Positions 16,393-25,305 are shown, counted from the first letter of the stretch. The stretch: 64,000 nt of DNA from Bacillus sp. KH172YL63 (GCF_011398925.1 NZ_AP022842.1:608001-672000), one strand, 5' to 3'. Made by a program: numbers and translations. The notes: generated by a model not told the origin, from the letters alone.

Positions 16393-17683
16393 ATTCAACC
16401 GCTTTTTTCAAACCCGACTGTTCTTTCTCAAACCGCTCAAACATGATGTAGAAAAGAGCGGCACTGACAAGCGCAAGGATGGAAAGGATGATGAAAGTCC
16501 AATCATATCCCGCATAAAGTGAAAGGGTGATCGATAACGGTGCAATTGTCCTTGCGATCGTGAAACGGAGGCTCGCCGCGGCAAAGTACTGTCCCCGCAT
16601 ATGATCCGGTGCAAGCTTTGAGACGAAGCTCTGCTGGATGCCTGCTGTCATCAGTTCCGCAAACGTGAAAACGGCCATACTGATCACAAACATCCATACC
16701 GACGCCGTTTGTCCAAACATAAAGATCGAAATGGCGTAGATGACGGATGACAGGATGAATACGTTCCGCTCACGGAACTTCGTGATCCAGCGGGTGATGA
16801 CAACCGTCAGGAGTGCGACCAGGAACCCGTTTTCAGACAGGATCAGACCGAATACCTGCTCACTCACAAGCGTCAGCGACCAGTCCCCGAAGCTGAACAG
16901 GGTGGCCTGGTCCATCACATCCTTGATATATACAGGGATCAGCAGGTCCAATTGCATGAACGTCTGACCAACGAGAACCCCGGCCAAAATAAATAATAAA
17001 AACGTCTTATCATTGAAAATAACTTTGTAATCCCTGAATTGATCCGTCATGGCACCATACCAGGCTTTCTTTTTTCCTTCAGTGACAAGGAGCTTGCTAT
17101 GATCTGCCGGTGCCGTTTCCCTCGTCATTTTATATAAAAGAAGTGCAAGGAATATGCAGATGAGTCCTGCCGCAATCAATAATTGAAAACGGTAGTGAAC
17201 ATAGAATATGCCGCCTAAAACCGGACCGATGACGACCGCGATATTGATGGAGGTGTAAAAGACAGCAAACACATGGCTCCGGTCCTTCTCCTCCACAACA
17301 TCGGCGACCATAGCCTGACTCGCAGGCCAGTAAAATGAACCAAAGACACCGACAAGGCTGAAGCAGATGAAACCGATCATGGCTGAATCGAGCCAGGGTG
17401 AACTGGCGAGCCCAAAGATCAGAAATGCAAGCCCTTGTCCAAATGCAGAAATGACCATCATCCGTTTACGTCCGAAACGGTCAGCGCAATAACCACCCAT
17501 TAAATTCGCGAGCACCGCGAATACTTGTGAAAGTACTAATAATAATCCAGCCGTCTGCTTTCCAAACGACTCTGCAAAATATATAGTCAAAAACGGAAAA
17601 AACATCCAAAATGTAACGTTGATCGCTGCTTCCCCAAACAGCCGGACCTTTAAATTACGGTCCCAATCCCGAATCCTCATCAT
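16391..17683 (-). CDS. MFS transporter, multidrug-efflux type
   Basis: 430 residues with about twelve membrane helices. The MFS loop 2-3 motif is present (GGYCADRFGRKRMM), and the helix 4-5 region reads FGSFYWPASQAMVADVVEEKDR, typical of the drug:proton antiporter group. The central cytosolic loop is long (about 60 residues after helix 6). The substrate cannot be deduced. The start could be either of two adjacent ATGs behind GGGGGAGG. It is convergent with the acidic repeat protein gene and shares its terminator. There is no adjacent regulator. Confidence 0.88.
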   Translation of the reverse strand: MMRIRDWDRNLKVRLFGEAAINVTFWMFFPFLTIYFAESFGKQTAGLLLVLSQVFAVLANLMGGYCADRFGRKRMMVISAFGQGLAFLIFGLASSPWLDSAMIGFICFSLVGVFGSFYWPASQAMVADVVEEKDRSHVFAVFYTSINIAVVIGPVLGGIFYVHYRFQLLIAAGLICIFLALLLYKMTRETAPADHSKLLVTEGKKKAWYGAMTDQFRDYKVIFNDKTFLLFILAGVLVGQTFMQLDLLIPVYIKDVMDQATLFSFGDWSLTLVSEQVFGLILSENGFLVALLTVVITRWITKFRERNVFILSSVIYAISIFMFGQTASVWMFVISMAVFTFAELMTAGIQQSFVSKLAPDHMRGQYFAAASLRFTIARTIAPLSITLSLYAGYDWTFIILSILALVSAALFYIMFERFEKEQSGLKKAVE

Positions 17684-17855
17684 TCTTCCTCCCCCTCTAA
17701 ACTAGAACATCATAGCCCGACAGGACAAAATAAACAAGACTTCTTTACTGGTATTTTCAATTTTTTGACTGGGAGTGATTCGGACGCTTAAGATACCTTT
17801 TTCATATTTTTGAATACATTAACAGTACTGATGTGGAAAGGAACGGTGGTCGGAG

Positions 17856-18437
17856 GTGATTGATAGGCTTATTCTCATTACCGGCGCATGGACCCAGGTG
17901 GCCGGAACGGTGATCGCTGCAATCGGGGAAACGATGATCATCCGGGAAGAACGATTGAACCAGGAGCCAGTCGGACTGCGCTTAGTCTCTATCGGAAACG
18001 GATTTGAAGCGGCAGGAAACTCACTCCAGGCGGTAGGAGCAGAAAAGCTTTCCGATGGATCGATCGGTGAAACATACAGAGTGATCGGCGACTGGATCCA
18101 GGCTTCAGGGAACGTGACCAACGTCATTGCGGCAGAAGTGCAGCTTAAAGATAGCGAATTCGAAGGCTTGAACCTTGATATTTTCGGAGACACGATCCAG
18201 TCAATCGGAGCCGGTTTGGAAGCATATGGAGCCACTTTGATTACGAGGGATTATGCAAGACTCCTCGCTGCCGGGAATAGCCTCCAATCACTGGGCGCCG
18301 CGTTGGAAGCAATAGGGGAGGTTTATATATTAAAAGAAATGCGGGAAACCGGTTTGCTGATCACCGCTTTCGGCAGCTATGCCCAGGCGGCAGGAGCAAC
18401 AATTGCCGCGGTCGCGCTGACGAAGGAGTATGGGTAG
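17856..18437 (+). CDS. Glycine/alanine-rich repeat protein of unknown function
   Basis: 193 residues made of six degenerate copies of a ~30-residue unit with the core Gxx.Qa.Gx.lxAxGxe: GAWTQVAGTVIAAIGET, GNGFEAAGNSLQAVGAE, GDWIQASGNVTNVIAAE, GDTIQSIGAGLEAYGAT, GNSLQSLGAALEAIGEV and GSYAQAAGATIAAVALT. The small-residue spacing suggests tightly packed helical hairpins. There is no signal peptide. I recall similar short uncharacterised proteins in Bacillus but cannot name a function. The start is uncertain: the GTG at 17856 lies inside the only strong ribosome sequence (CGGAGGTG), so an ATT at 17859 or translation from the weaker AAGGAA at 17838 must be considered. Confidence 0.7.
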   Translation: MIDRLILITGAWTQVAGTVIAAIGETMIIREERLNQEPVGLRLVSIGNGFEAAGNSLQAVGAEKLSDGSIGETYRVIGDWIQASGNVTNVIAAEVQLKDSEFEGLNLDIFGDTIQSIGAGLEAYGATLITRDYARLLAAGNSLQSLGAALEAIGEVYILKEMRETGLLITAFGSYAQAAGATIAAVALTKEYG

Positions 18438-18565
18438 ATAGGGCATGTTTAGGGATTATTCGTGAGGGAGATATTGTTTTTTTGAGGAGAATGATCTATT
18501 AATCATGTAGTTTGCCAGAATTGAAACCTGTAATGTTGCTGCAGTGGGTGATGTCAGCAGTGGAT

Positions 18566-18760
18566 TGCGTCGATTTGGCCGTTTATTGCGTCAAAATAAA
18601 AATTTATGCGTCGTTTTTTTGATATTTGCGTCTTTTAAGGGTGTGATTGCGTCAAAAATTGATTATATGCGTCTTTTTGAAAAAATACCCATTTGACCAA
18701 GCGCTCAGTCAACCAGGAGCAAGTATTCAGTCAACCAGCACCAAGCACTCAACAACCACT
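18566..18760. repeat. 20-21-bp phased repeat array B
   Basis: TGCGTC occurs at 18566, 18587, 18607, 18627, 18648 and 18668 (steps 21, 20, 20, 21, 20) with T-rich spacers. Downstream the composition turns C-rich and a second motif, TCAGTCAACCAG, repeats with a 22-bp step up to about 18760. The array fills the space between two convergent genes (18437 and 18815). Confidence 0.8.
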
Positions 18761-18814
18761 CCAACAAAAAAACCCCCAAAAAGACAGCCAAGCCATCTCT
18801 CCAGGGGATCCTCT

Positions 18815-20059
18815 CTAAAACCTCAACTTAAAAGCCCATCCGCCATCACGGAATACTGCTTCAGTTGATCCGTCTTCTTTCACGCCGTCGATGTTCATCT
18901 TGTCTGAACCGATCATAAAGTCAACGTGGGTGATACTGTTGTTCAAGCCGTTTTTCTCAAGCTCTTCTTCACTCATCTTCTTGCCGCCTTCAATACAGAA
19001 TGCGTATGCATTTCCGATTGCAAGGTGGTTCGATGCGTTCTCATCAAATAATGTATTGTAGAACAGCACATTTGATTGAGAGATCGGTGATTGATGAGGG
19101 ACAAGGGCGATTTCTCCCAGGTAGTGAGAGCCTTCGTCTGTGTCGACAAGGCGTTTCAGGATTTCTTCGCCTTCTTCAGCCTTCACGTCCACGATGCGTC
19201 CGTTTTCGAATGTGATGGTGAAGTTGTCGATTACGTTACCACCGTAGCTGAGCGGCTTCGTGCTTGAAACGGTGCCGTTCACGCCCGTTTTCAATGGAAC
19301 CGTGAATACTTCTTCCGTCGGCATATTGGCCATGAATGTTGTGCCCTGCTCGTTCACGCTGCCGGCACCGACCCACAGATGACCTTTAGGAAGCTCGATT
19401 GTAAGGTCCGTCCCCGGGGCTGTGTAGTGAAGCTTTTTGTAGTTCTTTTCGTTCAGGTATTCCACTTTTTCGTGAAGGTTGGCATCGTGATCTTTCCATG
19501 CCTGCACCGGATCTGCCTGGTCGGCACGCACTGCTTTGAAGATGGCATCCCATAATAGATCCACCTGCTCGTCTGCAGAAGCATCCGGGAATACTTTGGC
19601 AGCCCAGTCTTTTGAAGGGGCAGCGAGTACACACCAGCTCACTTTGTCGGATTGGATGAACTGACGATACTTGGACATCGCTTTTCCGGCCACTTTTTGG
19701 AAGTTTGAAATGCGTTCAGGATCTACGCCTTTCAACAGGTCAGGGCTTGAAGAAACGATGCTCATGAATGCAGCGCCGCCTTCAGCAAGCTCTTCCACTT
19801 CACGTGCTTTCCACTGAGGGAACTCCTGGAATGCTTCATTTGGGGCAAGATCGTATTTTGTGCGGTTGACGATATCGTCACTCCAGTTTACATATACATG
19901 CTTTGCGCCTACTTCGTAGGCTTTTTTTACTACGAGACGTACGAACTCTGCAGAATCGATGGATGTGTTGATGACGAGCGTTTGACCCTTCTGGATATTC
20001 ACGCCGACTTCAACGGCAAGACTTGCGTATTTTTCAAGATTTTCTTGGAATGTGGACAT
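18815..20059 (-). CDS. ampS: Aminopeptidase AmpS (M29 family)
   Basis: 414 residues of a cytosolic M29 leucyl aminopeptidase with a two-metal site. Metal-binding elements are present: the Glu-rich stretch near ADEQVDLLWDAIF, FMANMPTEEVFTVPLK (catalytic Glu pair), YLGEIALVPHQSPIS (Glu and His), FYNTLFDENASNHLAIG (Glu, His) and THVDFMIGS (His, Asp). Length and motif order equal B. subtilis AmpS. It trims N-terminal residues from peptides. The ATG follows AAGGAG by eight bases. It carries GGGACGGACCT in its coding sense (19404-19414). Confidence 0.93.
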   Translation of the reverse strand: MSTFQENLEKYASLAVEVGVNIQKGQTLVINTSIDSAEFVRLVVKKAYEVGAKHVYVNWSDDIVNRTKYDLAPNEAFQEFPQWKAREVEELAEGGAAFMSIVSSSPDLLKGVDPERISNFQKVAGKAMSKYRQFIQSDKVSWCVLAAPSKDWAAKVFPDASADEQVDLLWDAIFKAVRADQADPVQAWKDHDANLHEKVEYLNEKNYKKLHYTAPGTDLTIELPKGHLWVGAGSVNEQGTTFMANMPTEEVFTVPLKTGVNGTVSSTKPLSYGGNVIDNFTITFENGRIVDVKAEEGEEILKRLVDTDEGSHYLGEIALVPHQSPISQSNVLFYNTLFDENASNHLAIGNAYAFCIEGGKKMSEEELEKNGLNNSITHVDFMIGSDKMNIDGVKEDGSTEAVFRDGGWAFKLRF

Positions 20060-20251
20060 ATGTATTCTCCTTTTTCAGAATGTTCTATTACATCCTTATT
20101 GTATCAGTGCCTACACGGTTTGCAAGTGTTTACACCTATCTATGTATCATATGCAACAGGATCGGAAAGTATTTGCGGTCGAACGTGGCGGGACTGTGGA
20201 CAACTATATTATAATGTGTGGAGCATGATGTTACTAAAGGGGGAAGAAACC

Positions 20252-20644
20252 ATGCAGTGGAATGTATTATTGTTAAGGATGGCGGCCATTTATGGGTTTA
20301 TCGGCGCATTTCTCGGGTCTCATATGGCCGGGGCAGGATCGTATGCATTCAAGCCCATCCACGCACATATTTTAGTGGTGGGCTGGCTGAGTCTGTTTGC
20401 GTATTCGTCTTATTACCGGTCCTATCACGTGCCGGAATCTTCTAAACTGGCATTCGCCCACGTATGGACGGCAATACTCGGTTCAATCGGACTGACGGTC
20501 GGAATGTGGATGTACAACCTGAATCCGTTCAACCTGTCAACCGGATTCATCACGGTCTTCTATATCGTTGGAGGAAGCACACTGTTACTCAGCTTCCTAC
20601 TGTTTGTGTTCATGACATTCCGTTACAGTGAAAGCAGGGGATGA
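20252..20644 (+). CDS. Small haem-copper-oxidase subunit I-like membrane protein
   Basis: 130 residues from the ATG at 20252 (AAAGGGGG upstream); a longer in-frame extension runs through ampS antisense and is rejected. Four membrane helices are predicted. Helix two has FKPIHAHILVVGWLSLFAY, resembling the HAH...GW motif of haem-binding helices in cytochrome oxidase subunit I and NnrS-type proteins, but the protein is far too short to be a complete oxidase. It faces nsrR convergently, and hmp follows, so a role linked to NO or respiration is plausible (inference from context). Confidence 0.75.
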   Translation: MQWNVLLLRMAAIYGFIGAFLGSHMAGAGSYAFKPIHAHILVVGWLSLFAYSSYYRSYHVPESSKLAFAHVWTAILGSIGLTVGMWMYNLNPFNLSTGFITVFYIVGGSTLLLSFLLFVFMTFRYSESRG

Positions 20645-20651
20645 CCCCATC

Positions 20652-20686
20652 AGAAAACGCCGCTCGGCACAGAGCGGCGTTTTCAT
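20652..20686. terminator. Bidirectional terminator between the small haem protein gene and nsrR
   Basis: AAAACGCCGCTC pairs with GAGCGGCGTTTT between convergent genes. Confidence 0.85.
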
Positions 20687-20688
20687 GT

Positions 20689-21147
20689 TTACATCAAGTT
20701 TTCTTCCTGCTGCCTTTCCTGGAAGAGGAACCGGTATTCCATTGGATCCTGGATGATATCGGCAAGGGTATATTCCTCAAGGACAGAAAGATAGGCGCTC
20801 AGCGCTTTCCCGAGCACATGCTTTAAACCGCATACCGGCGTGATGATGCATGAATTATTCTTTGGGTCGAAGCATTCGACCAGGTGAAAGTCCTCTTCGG
20901 TTGCACGTACGAGTTTTCCTATATTTATCGCTTCAGGGGGCTTTGCAAGCTTGATGCCGCCGTTTCTTCCGCGGATCGTTTCAATCATCCCCATTTTTCC
21001 CAATTCATACGTCACTTTCATCAGGTGATTCTTTGAGATGCGATAGGCATCGGCAATTTCCTTTATGTTTGAGAGCTCATTCGTTGGTTTTGATGCCAGA
21101 AAGATCAGTACCCTCAATGAGTAGTCCGTGTATAAAGTTAGTCTCAT
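20689..21147 (-). CDS. nsrR: Rrf2-family NO-sensing repressor NsrR
   Basis: 152 residues. An N-terminal winged helix (MRLTLYTDYSLRVLIFLA, then ISKNHLMKVTYELGKMG) is followed by the long dimer helix and three cysteines in ECFDPKNNSCIITPVCGL, the spacing used by NsrR to hold a 4Fe-4S cluster. NO destroys the cluster and releases DNA. It is divergent from hmp, its usual target, with operator-like repeats between. The ATG at 21147 is used because AAGGTG lies six bases upstream; the GTG at 21156 is inside that site. Confidence 0.93.
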   Translation of the reverse strand: MRLTLYTDYSLRVLIFLASKPTNELSNIKEIADAYRISKNHLMKVTYELGKMGMIETIRGRNGGIKLAKPPEAINIGKLVRATEEDFHLVECFDPKNNSCIITPVCGLKHVLGKALSAYLSVLEEYTLADIIQDPMEYRFLFQERQQEENLM

Positions 21148-21223
21148 GTATCTCACCTTTCCGTTCCGTTCTCTTTATTATACAAAAGGAAACGAGCTTG
21201 TGTCTAAATGTGTCTTTTTTATT

Positions 21224-21295
21224 AAAGATGTATTTATGATATTGCTTTAGTGCGGAGGGAGGAGTACTTTAAAGATGTATTTAAAATAAATCTTT
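21224..21295. promoter_or_regulatory. NsrR operator repeats in the nsrR-hmp intergenic region
   Basis: AAAGATGTATTTA occurs twice (21224-21236 and 21271-21283). The second copy extends to an imperfect 25-bp palindrome (21271-21295; half-sites AAAGATGTATTT and AAATAAATCTTT). These resemble the A/T-rich NsrR sites of Bacillus hmp. The first overlaps a plausible -10 (TATGAT at 21234); the second lies between it and the hmp ribosome site. Confidence 0.8.
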
Positions 21296-21308
21296 AGAGG
21301 TGACCGTC

Positions 21309-22487
21309 ATGCTATCTCCTAAAACCATTGAAATCGTGAAATCGACAGCCCCAATTTTAAAAGACAGAGGAAGGGAGGTTACAACTGCCTTTTATAAAAA
21401 TCTTTTCGCACAGCATCCGGAGCTGTTGAATCTATTCAATCACGCCAATCAAGCGAAAGGAAGGCAACAGGCTGCGCTTGCCAATAGTATTTATGCAGCG
21501 GCACAGCATATCGACCAGCTGGAAATGATCTTGCCTGCCGTGAAGCAGATTGCACATAAGCATAGAAGTTTAGGCGTGAAGCCTGAACATTATCCGGTCG
21601 TCGGGGAGCATCTTCTTCAAGCGATAAAAGAAGTGCTGAAGGATGCTGCGACAGATGACATTCTCCATGCATGGAAAGAGGCATATGATGTGATAGCCGG
21701 AGTGTTTATCGATGTAGAGGAAGAGATGTACAATGCAGCTGGCTATAAGGACTTTAAAAAGTTTGTTGTCGCAAAAAAGCAGAAGGAAAGCGATGTGATC
21801 ACCTCTTTCTTTCTTAAGCCGAAAGATGGGGTGCTTCCAGACTTTCTGCCAGGCCAATACCTTTCAGCGAGGGTGACGATTCCTGGTGAAGCTTACACAC
21901 TTATCAGGCAGTACAGCCTGTCGAACGCACCTGGGAAGGATTTCTTCAGGATTTCTGTCAAAAAAGAAGCTGAATGTGATCCGAAAGGAAAGGTTTCAAA
22001 TTTCCTTCATGAAAAGATCGAAGCCGGGAGTGAAATAGAGGTCAGTGCACCGGCCGGAGATTTTTATTTGGAGGAGGGAGACTCGCCCGCTGCATTGATC
22101 AGCGGAGGCGTCGGTATCACACCGATGATGAGCATGCTTGAATACATAGCCGGGAGATCCCCTGGAAGGGTCACGTCATTTATCCATGCCTGCAAACATG
22201 AAGGTGTCCATGCATTCAAGGAGAGAGTCGGGGAGCTCATGAACGGATTGGAAAACGGACAAAGCTGTGCAGTGTATGAGGAAGCAGAAGGTGATTTTAC
22301 AGGCTTTATAACCACAGAAATCCTTTCGCGGTATGTGGATGAAAAAACGATTTGTTATGTGTGCGGCCCCCCGCCGTTTATGAGAAATGTCATCTCCTCA
22401 TTGAAGGAAATCGGCGTTTCCTCCATCCGGTATGAGTTTTTTGGCCCGGGAATGGATTTGTCAGAGAAGGAAAAGGTGTCAGTGTGA
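21309..22487 (+). CDS. hmp: Flavohaemoglobin, NO dioxygenase
   Basis: 392 residues in three domains: globin (1-~140, with the proximal His in KQIAHKHRSLGV and distal B10/E7-type residues in FYKNLF and HANQAKGRQQAAL), an FAD domain (RQYSLSNAPGKDFFRISVK) and an NAD domain (LISGGVGITPMMSMLE, then YVCGPPPFM). It oxidises NO to nitrate with O2 and NAD(P)H. The ATG at 21309 is preferred to the GTG at 21300, which sits in the GAGGTG ribosome site. Transcription is probably repressed by the divergent NsrR. Confidence 0.96.
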   Translation: MLSPKTIEIVKSTAPILKDRGREVTTAFYKNLFAQHPELLNLFNHANQAKGRQQAALANSIYAAAQHIDQLEMILPAVKQIAHKHRSLGVKPEHYPVVGEHLLQAIKEVLKDAATDDILHAWKEAYDVIAGVFIDVEEEMYNAAGYKDFKKFVVAKKQKESDVITSFFLKPKDGVLPDFLPGQYLSARVTIPGEAYTLIRQYSLSNAPGKDFFRISVKKEAECDPKGKVSNFLHEKIEAGSEIEVSAPAGDFYLEEGDSPAALISGGVGITPMMSMLEYIAGRSPGRVTSFIHACKHEGVHAFKERVGELMNGLENGQSCAVYEEAEGDFTGFITTEILSRYVDEKTICYVCGPPPFMRNVISSLKEIGVSSIRYEFFGPGMDLSEKEKVSV

Positions 22488-22491
22488 GGGT

Positions 22492-22585
22492 TTTGAAAAT
22501 AAACTGTGGAATTTGAAAATAAACGGTCCAGTTTTGAAAATAAAATCCAAATTTTGAAAATAAATTGCCCAACTTTGAAAATAAA
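22492..22585. repeat. 20-21-bp phased repeat array C
   Basis: TTTGAAAATAAA-type units start at 22492, 22512, 22533, 22553 and 22574 (steps 20, 21, 20, 21). The array begins just after the hmp stop codon and ends before the terminator shared with the next minus-strand gene. Confidence 0.85.
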
Positions 22586-22622
22586 CAGTCTCGTAATGCA
22601 AAAGGAACCTGTTCAACGTACA

Positions 22623-22650
22623 AAAAAGCCGGGAATTCCCGGCTTTTTCG
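22623..22650. terminator. Bidirectional terminator
   Basis: AAAAAGCCGGGAATTCCCGGCTTTTT is a perfect short stem flanked by A and T runs, between hmp and the small minus-strand gene. Confidence 0.85.
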
Positions 22651-22653
22651 TTT

Positions 22654-22821
22654 CTATAAACGATGTTCGTCGTTATCTTCCCGGTTTTTAAAGGCTTCCT
22701 GGGTTACAATCAGTTCCTCATCCCCGGCAGCATCTTCCGCGTGCTTTGCAGATGTGCTGTTTTGAGGGAAGTTTCCTGGATGTCCTTTTTTCTTTGAATC
22801 GAATGATTTACCTCGTGCCAT
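22654..22821 (-). CDS. Small hydrophilic hypothetical protein (55 aa)
   Basis: A complete 55-codon frame from the ATG at 22821 (AAAGGAGATGTTGAC upstream, an excellent ribosome site) to a TAG at 22654, just before the terminator. The protein starts MARGKSFDSKKKGHPGNFPQ and ends in an acidic tail (KNREDNDEHRL). It is short, Lys/Gly/Asn-rich and without hydrophobic segments, the general look of small spore or stress proteins in Bacillus, but I cannot assign a family. The good start and terminator make it a real gene. Confidence 0.7.
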   Translation of the reverse strand: MARGKSFDSKKKGHPGNFPQNSTSAKHAEDAAGDEELIVTQEAFKNREDNDEHRL

Positions 22822-23024
22822 GTCAACATCTCCTTTGATTACGATAGTATAGATGTAGTTTTTCCAGCACCGTCTAAAATATGTGGGTTGAATTGTCAGA
22901 AAATAGACTCATCTTATCCTTTCGACACACTGTCACAATGGATATACTGGTGTTAACAGGAGAAGAGTCACCGCTTCAATAAGGTAGGTGATTCGATGCC
23001 GCTGAATGTGTAGGAGGGATAGAG

Positions 23025-23402
23025 TTGGACTTTTCAACGATTGTGTCTGAACATTTGATTAAGAAGGCTTATGAAGACGGGGATTTCAAAGCACTGCCGG
23101 GATTCGGGAAACCACTCAATCTGAATGATGATGTAGGGGTGCCGGAAGAGTTGAAGATGGCCCATCGAATGATGAAAAATGCAGGGTTTTCTCAGGAAGA
23201 GATGAATGTGAAGAGAGAAATGTTGCGGATCGAAGACATGATCAAGGTATGTGATCATGATGGGGAAAGGCAGGAACTGCAACAAAGCCTGAATGAGAAA
23301 ATGTTGAAGTATAATGGGATGTTGTCGAAGAAAAGGATCAATACAAACAGCTCTCTGTTTAAAAATTATGAGCATAAGCTGGAAAGCAAGCTGTTGAAAT
23401 GA
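23025..23402 (+). CDS. DUF1992 (DnaJ-homologue subfamily C member 28-like) protein
   Basis: 125 residues from a TTG start behind GGAGGGATAGAG. The family hallmark is the N-terminal block EHLIKKAYEDGDFKALPGFGKPLNLND (the 'gef.nLpGkGkPL' signature), followed by helices with conserved EELKMAHRMMKNAGF and a Lys/Glu-rich C-terminus. The domain was named from a human J-domain protein, but there is no J domain here. The molecular role is unknown. It is cytosolic, with no signal or membrane segment. Confidence 0.85.
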   Translation: MDFSTIVSEHLIKKAYEDGDFKALPGFGKPLNLNDDVGVPEELKMAHRMMKNAGFSQEEMNVKREMLRIEDMIKVCDHDGERQELQQSLNEKMLKYNGMLSKKRINTNSSLFKNYEHKLESKLLK

Positions 23403-23415
23403 AGAGGAGAATTAG

Positions 23416-23499
23416 CTGATTCAGGTCACGGAAAAGGCGTACAATCCCTACGAATTCTCCCCGCAACACCTTCCAGACTGGTCCTTAGATGAAACGTAA
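23416..23499 (+). CDS. Candidate 26-27-residue peptide with non-ATG start
   Basis: Immediately after the DUF1992 gene, GAGGAG (23404-23409) is followed by CTG (23416) or ATT (23419) and an open frame to a TAA at 23497. The peptide begins IQVTEKAYNPYEFSPQHLPD and ends WSLDET. A stop codon lies directly upstream in frame, so the start must be CTG or ATT. The sequence is acidic and has protein-like composition (Pro, Tyr, Trp), and a terminator follows at once. It might be a translated small protein or the relic of a larger gene. Confidence 0.35.
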   Translation: MIQVTEKAYNPYEFSPQHLPDWSLDET

Positions 23500-23540
23500 A
23501 AAAATCCGAACGAGCTTTCGATCACTCGTTCGGATTTTTA
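23498..23540. terminator. Bidirectional terminator
   Basis: AAATCCGAACGAG pairs with CTCGTTCGGATTT between convergent genes. Confidence 0.85.
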
Positions 23541-23556
23541 TTTGGTGGAAAAACGC

Positions 23557-23736
23557 TTATCTCTCATCCTCTTTGAACAAAAAGAATGAAATTACCCCGG
23601 ATAAAAGGGCGCCGCCGATGATCAGCATGGTTTTTGAGCCTGCCGGGATTTCAGCGTATTGTTCGCCGAGGAGCCAGTTGGACGCCAAGGCTACGATGAT
23701 CATGATGGGAATGACTATGGTGAGTCGTTTCTTCAA
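23557..23736 (-). CDS. Small two-helix membrane protein
   Basis: 59 residues from a TTG at 23736, eight bases after AAGGATG. The in-frame ATG at 23754 has no ribosome site, so it is less likely. Two hydrophobic helices (IVIPIMIIVALASNWLL and TMLIIGGALLSGVISFFLF) are joined by a short polar loop, ending in a charged KEDER tail. No family is recognised. It shares a terminator with the upstream convergent gene and precedes nothing on its own strand, so context gives no clue. Confidence 0.65.
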   Translation of the reverse strand: MKKRLTIVIPIMIIVALASNWLLGEQYAEIPAGSKTMLIIGGALLSGVISFFLFKEDER

Positions 23737-23783
23737 GACTGACACATCCTTCATAAACGTAAATATCGCTATTATAGCACAGT

Positions 23784-25265
23784 TTATCCCTCTACACTCC
23801 GTTGAATCCGTTCCGCGCTTGTGGCTGTATCCTGGACATATTGAGCGATCGTCGCGTTATCCCCGTGAAGGGTTTCGATTGTGGCACTGATTTCTTCAAG
23901 TCCTGCAGAGGCCTGTTGGATGACGGCCGCCAGTTCTTTCGTCGAAAGTTCAGCTTCTTCTGTCTGTCCCTTTACATCTGATGCAGTATCAGTCAAGTGC
24001 TGGAATTCGCTGGATAGTGCTGAAAGCTTTTCACGAAGGGTTGTGAAATAGTCGGTCACTTCACTTGTCGCCCCTACATTTTCATTCAGTTTCATCGAGC
24101 TGAGGTTCATGATTTCGACGGCTGTGGAGTTTGCAGAGTTCACAGACGCAAGATTATCGTTGATCTGGGTAGCCGTGTTACGTGTGATTTCTGCAAGCTT
24201 ACGGATTTCGTCTGCGACGATGCTGAAGCCCCGTCCTGCTTCACCGGCCCTCGCTGCTTCGATGGATGCATTCAGTGCGAGCAGGTTGGTTTGATCGGTA
24301 ATGTCCTGGATGCTTCCGATGAATGTATTGGTTTCTTCGATTTTGCTTGTGAGCTCCTTGAATGTCTGGTGGAGTCCTTCAATAATATTCTTCAGCTCGA
24401 TCATGTTTTCTTGAAGGTCTGTGACCCGCTCACTTCCTGAAACGGCAATGTCATTTGCATCGGTGGAGTGAACCGCAAGATCTTGAGAAAGTTTGGTGAC
24501 TTCCTCCATTTTCCGCATCGTCGTTTCTGTCACAGAAGCGATATTATTGATCTGGTCGCTTTGGGTGACGCTTCCTGCCGAGATTTCGCCCACAGCGGTT
24601 TTCATCTCTTCGTGAGACATAAGATGAGTTTGGATCTGGTCATTGATTTGGTGGATGCTGCTGGTGATGGTCGTTAATTCTGTCTGTAATAATTGGCGCT
24701 GGTCTTCTTTTTTCTTGCCTTCGCTTTCTGTTAGGTAGATGAATTCCTGAAGCTGTTTAAATTGTGTCCGGTTGAGATGGATGACGACCCCGAGGACGAT
24801 GCCGAGCAGTACATAGCTTAAGAGTGCCGGCACAAATAATTCGGCGAAGATTGGATCTCCTTCAGGCGCAAGTACACCATTGAGCACAAGCAGGATCAGT
24901 CCCGATGTGAAGCCGATGCCGAAGATCACTGTATTGAAATGGATGGCAGAGATCACTGCTAAAAAGAGCAGGATGATTAAATCTGGTGCATTGGCTCCTT
25001 CAAGGAAGACCCAAATCCCCATGATTGTATAAATCGTCGGAATACTGAAATATACAAATAAATGCGGTTTCTTCATGACGATTTGAAGGATAACAAAATA
25101 CCCTGAAAGTAACACGAGCTGGGATGCAAATGCGGTTACGGTAACCGTGCCCGATTCATTGATGATCGAATACACCAGGGCTGCTGCGAGGCTGATTCCA
25201 TAAGTGATCAGCATTAGAAGATTCTTTTTCTTATTATCGACTTCTTTCACTTGCTTTGGGCTCAT
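23784..25265 (-). CDS. Methyl-accepting chemotaxis protein with multi-helix membrane sensor
   Basis: 493 residues. Residues ~15-180 form about six membrane helices with almost no extracellular domain. There is no clear HAMP. The remainder is a signalling coiled coil with an intact tip ([20 protein letters not shown]) and Glu/Gln methylation helices. Such receptors sense membrane state or signals arriving within the bilayer (inference from topology). It is divergent from motAB, and a SigD promoter lies upstream. Confidence 0.92.
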   Translation of the reverse strand: MSPKQVKEVDNKKKNLLMLITYGISLAAALVYSIINESGTVTVTAFASQLVLLSGYFVILQIVMKKPHLFVYFSIPTIYTIMGIWVFLEGANAPDLIILLFLAVISAIHFNTVIFGIGFTSGLILLVLNGVLAPEGDPIFAELFVPALLSYVLLGIVLGVVIHLNRTQFKQLQEFIYLTESEGKKKEDQRQLLQTELTTITSSIHQINDQIQTHLMSHEEMKTAVGEISAGSVTQSDQINNIASVTETTMRKMEEVTKLSQDLAVHSTDANDIAVSGSERVTDLQENMIELKNIIEGLHQTFKELTSKIEETNTFIGSIQDITDQTNLLALNASIEAARAGEAGRGFSIVADEIRKLAEITRNTATQINDNLASVNSANSTAVEIMNLSSMKLNENVGATSEVTDYFTTLREKLSALSSEFQHLTDTASDVKGQTEEAELSTKELAAVIQQASAGLEEISATIETLHGDNATIAQYVQDTATSAERIQRSVEG

Positions 25266-25305
25266 GACAATTCTCTCCTTTAATTAAAAAACACCTCTAT
25301 ACCAT

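Noticed and set aside
19898..20251. N-terminal extension of the small haem-motif protein
   Set aside because: The extension is antisense to ampS and its promoter; the ATG at 20252 has an AAAGGGGG site.
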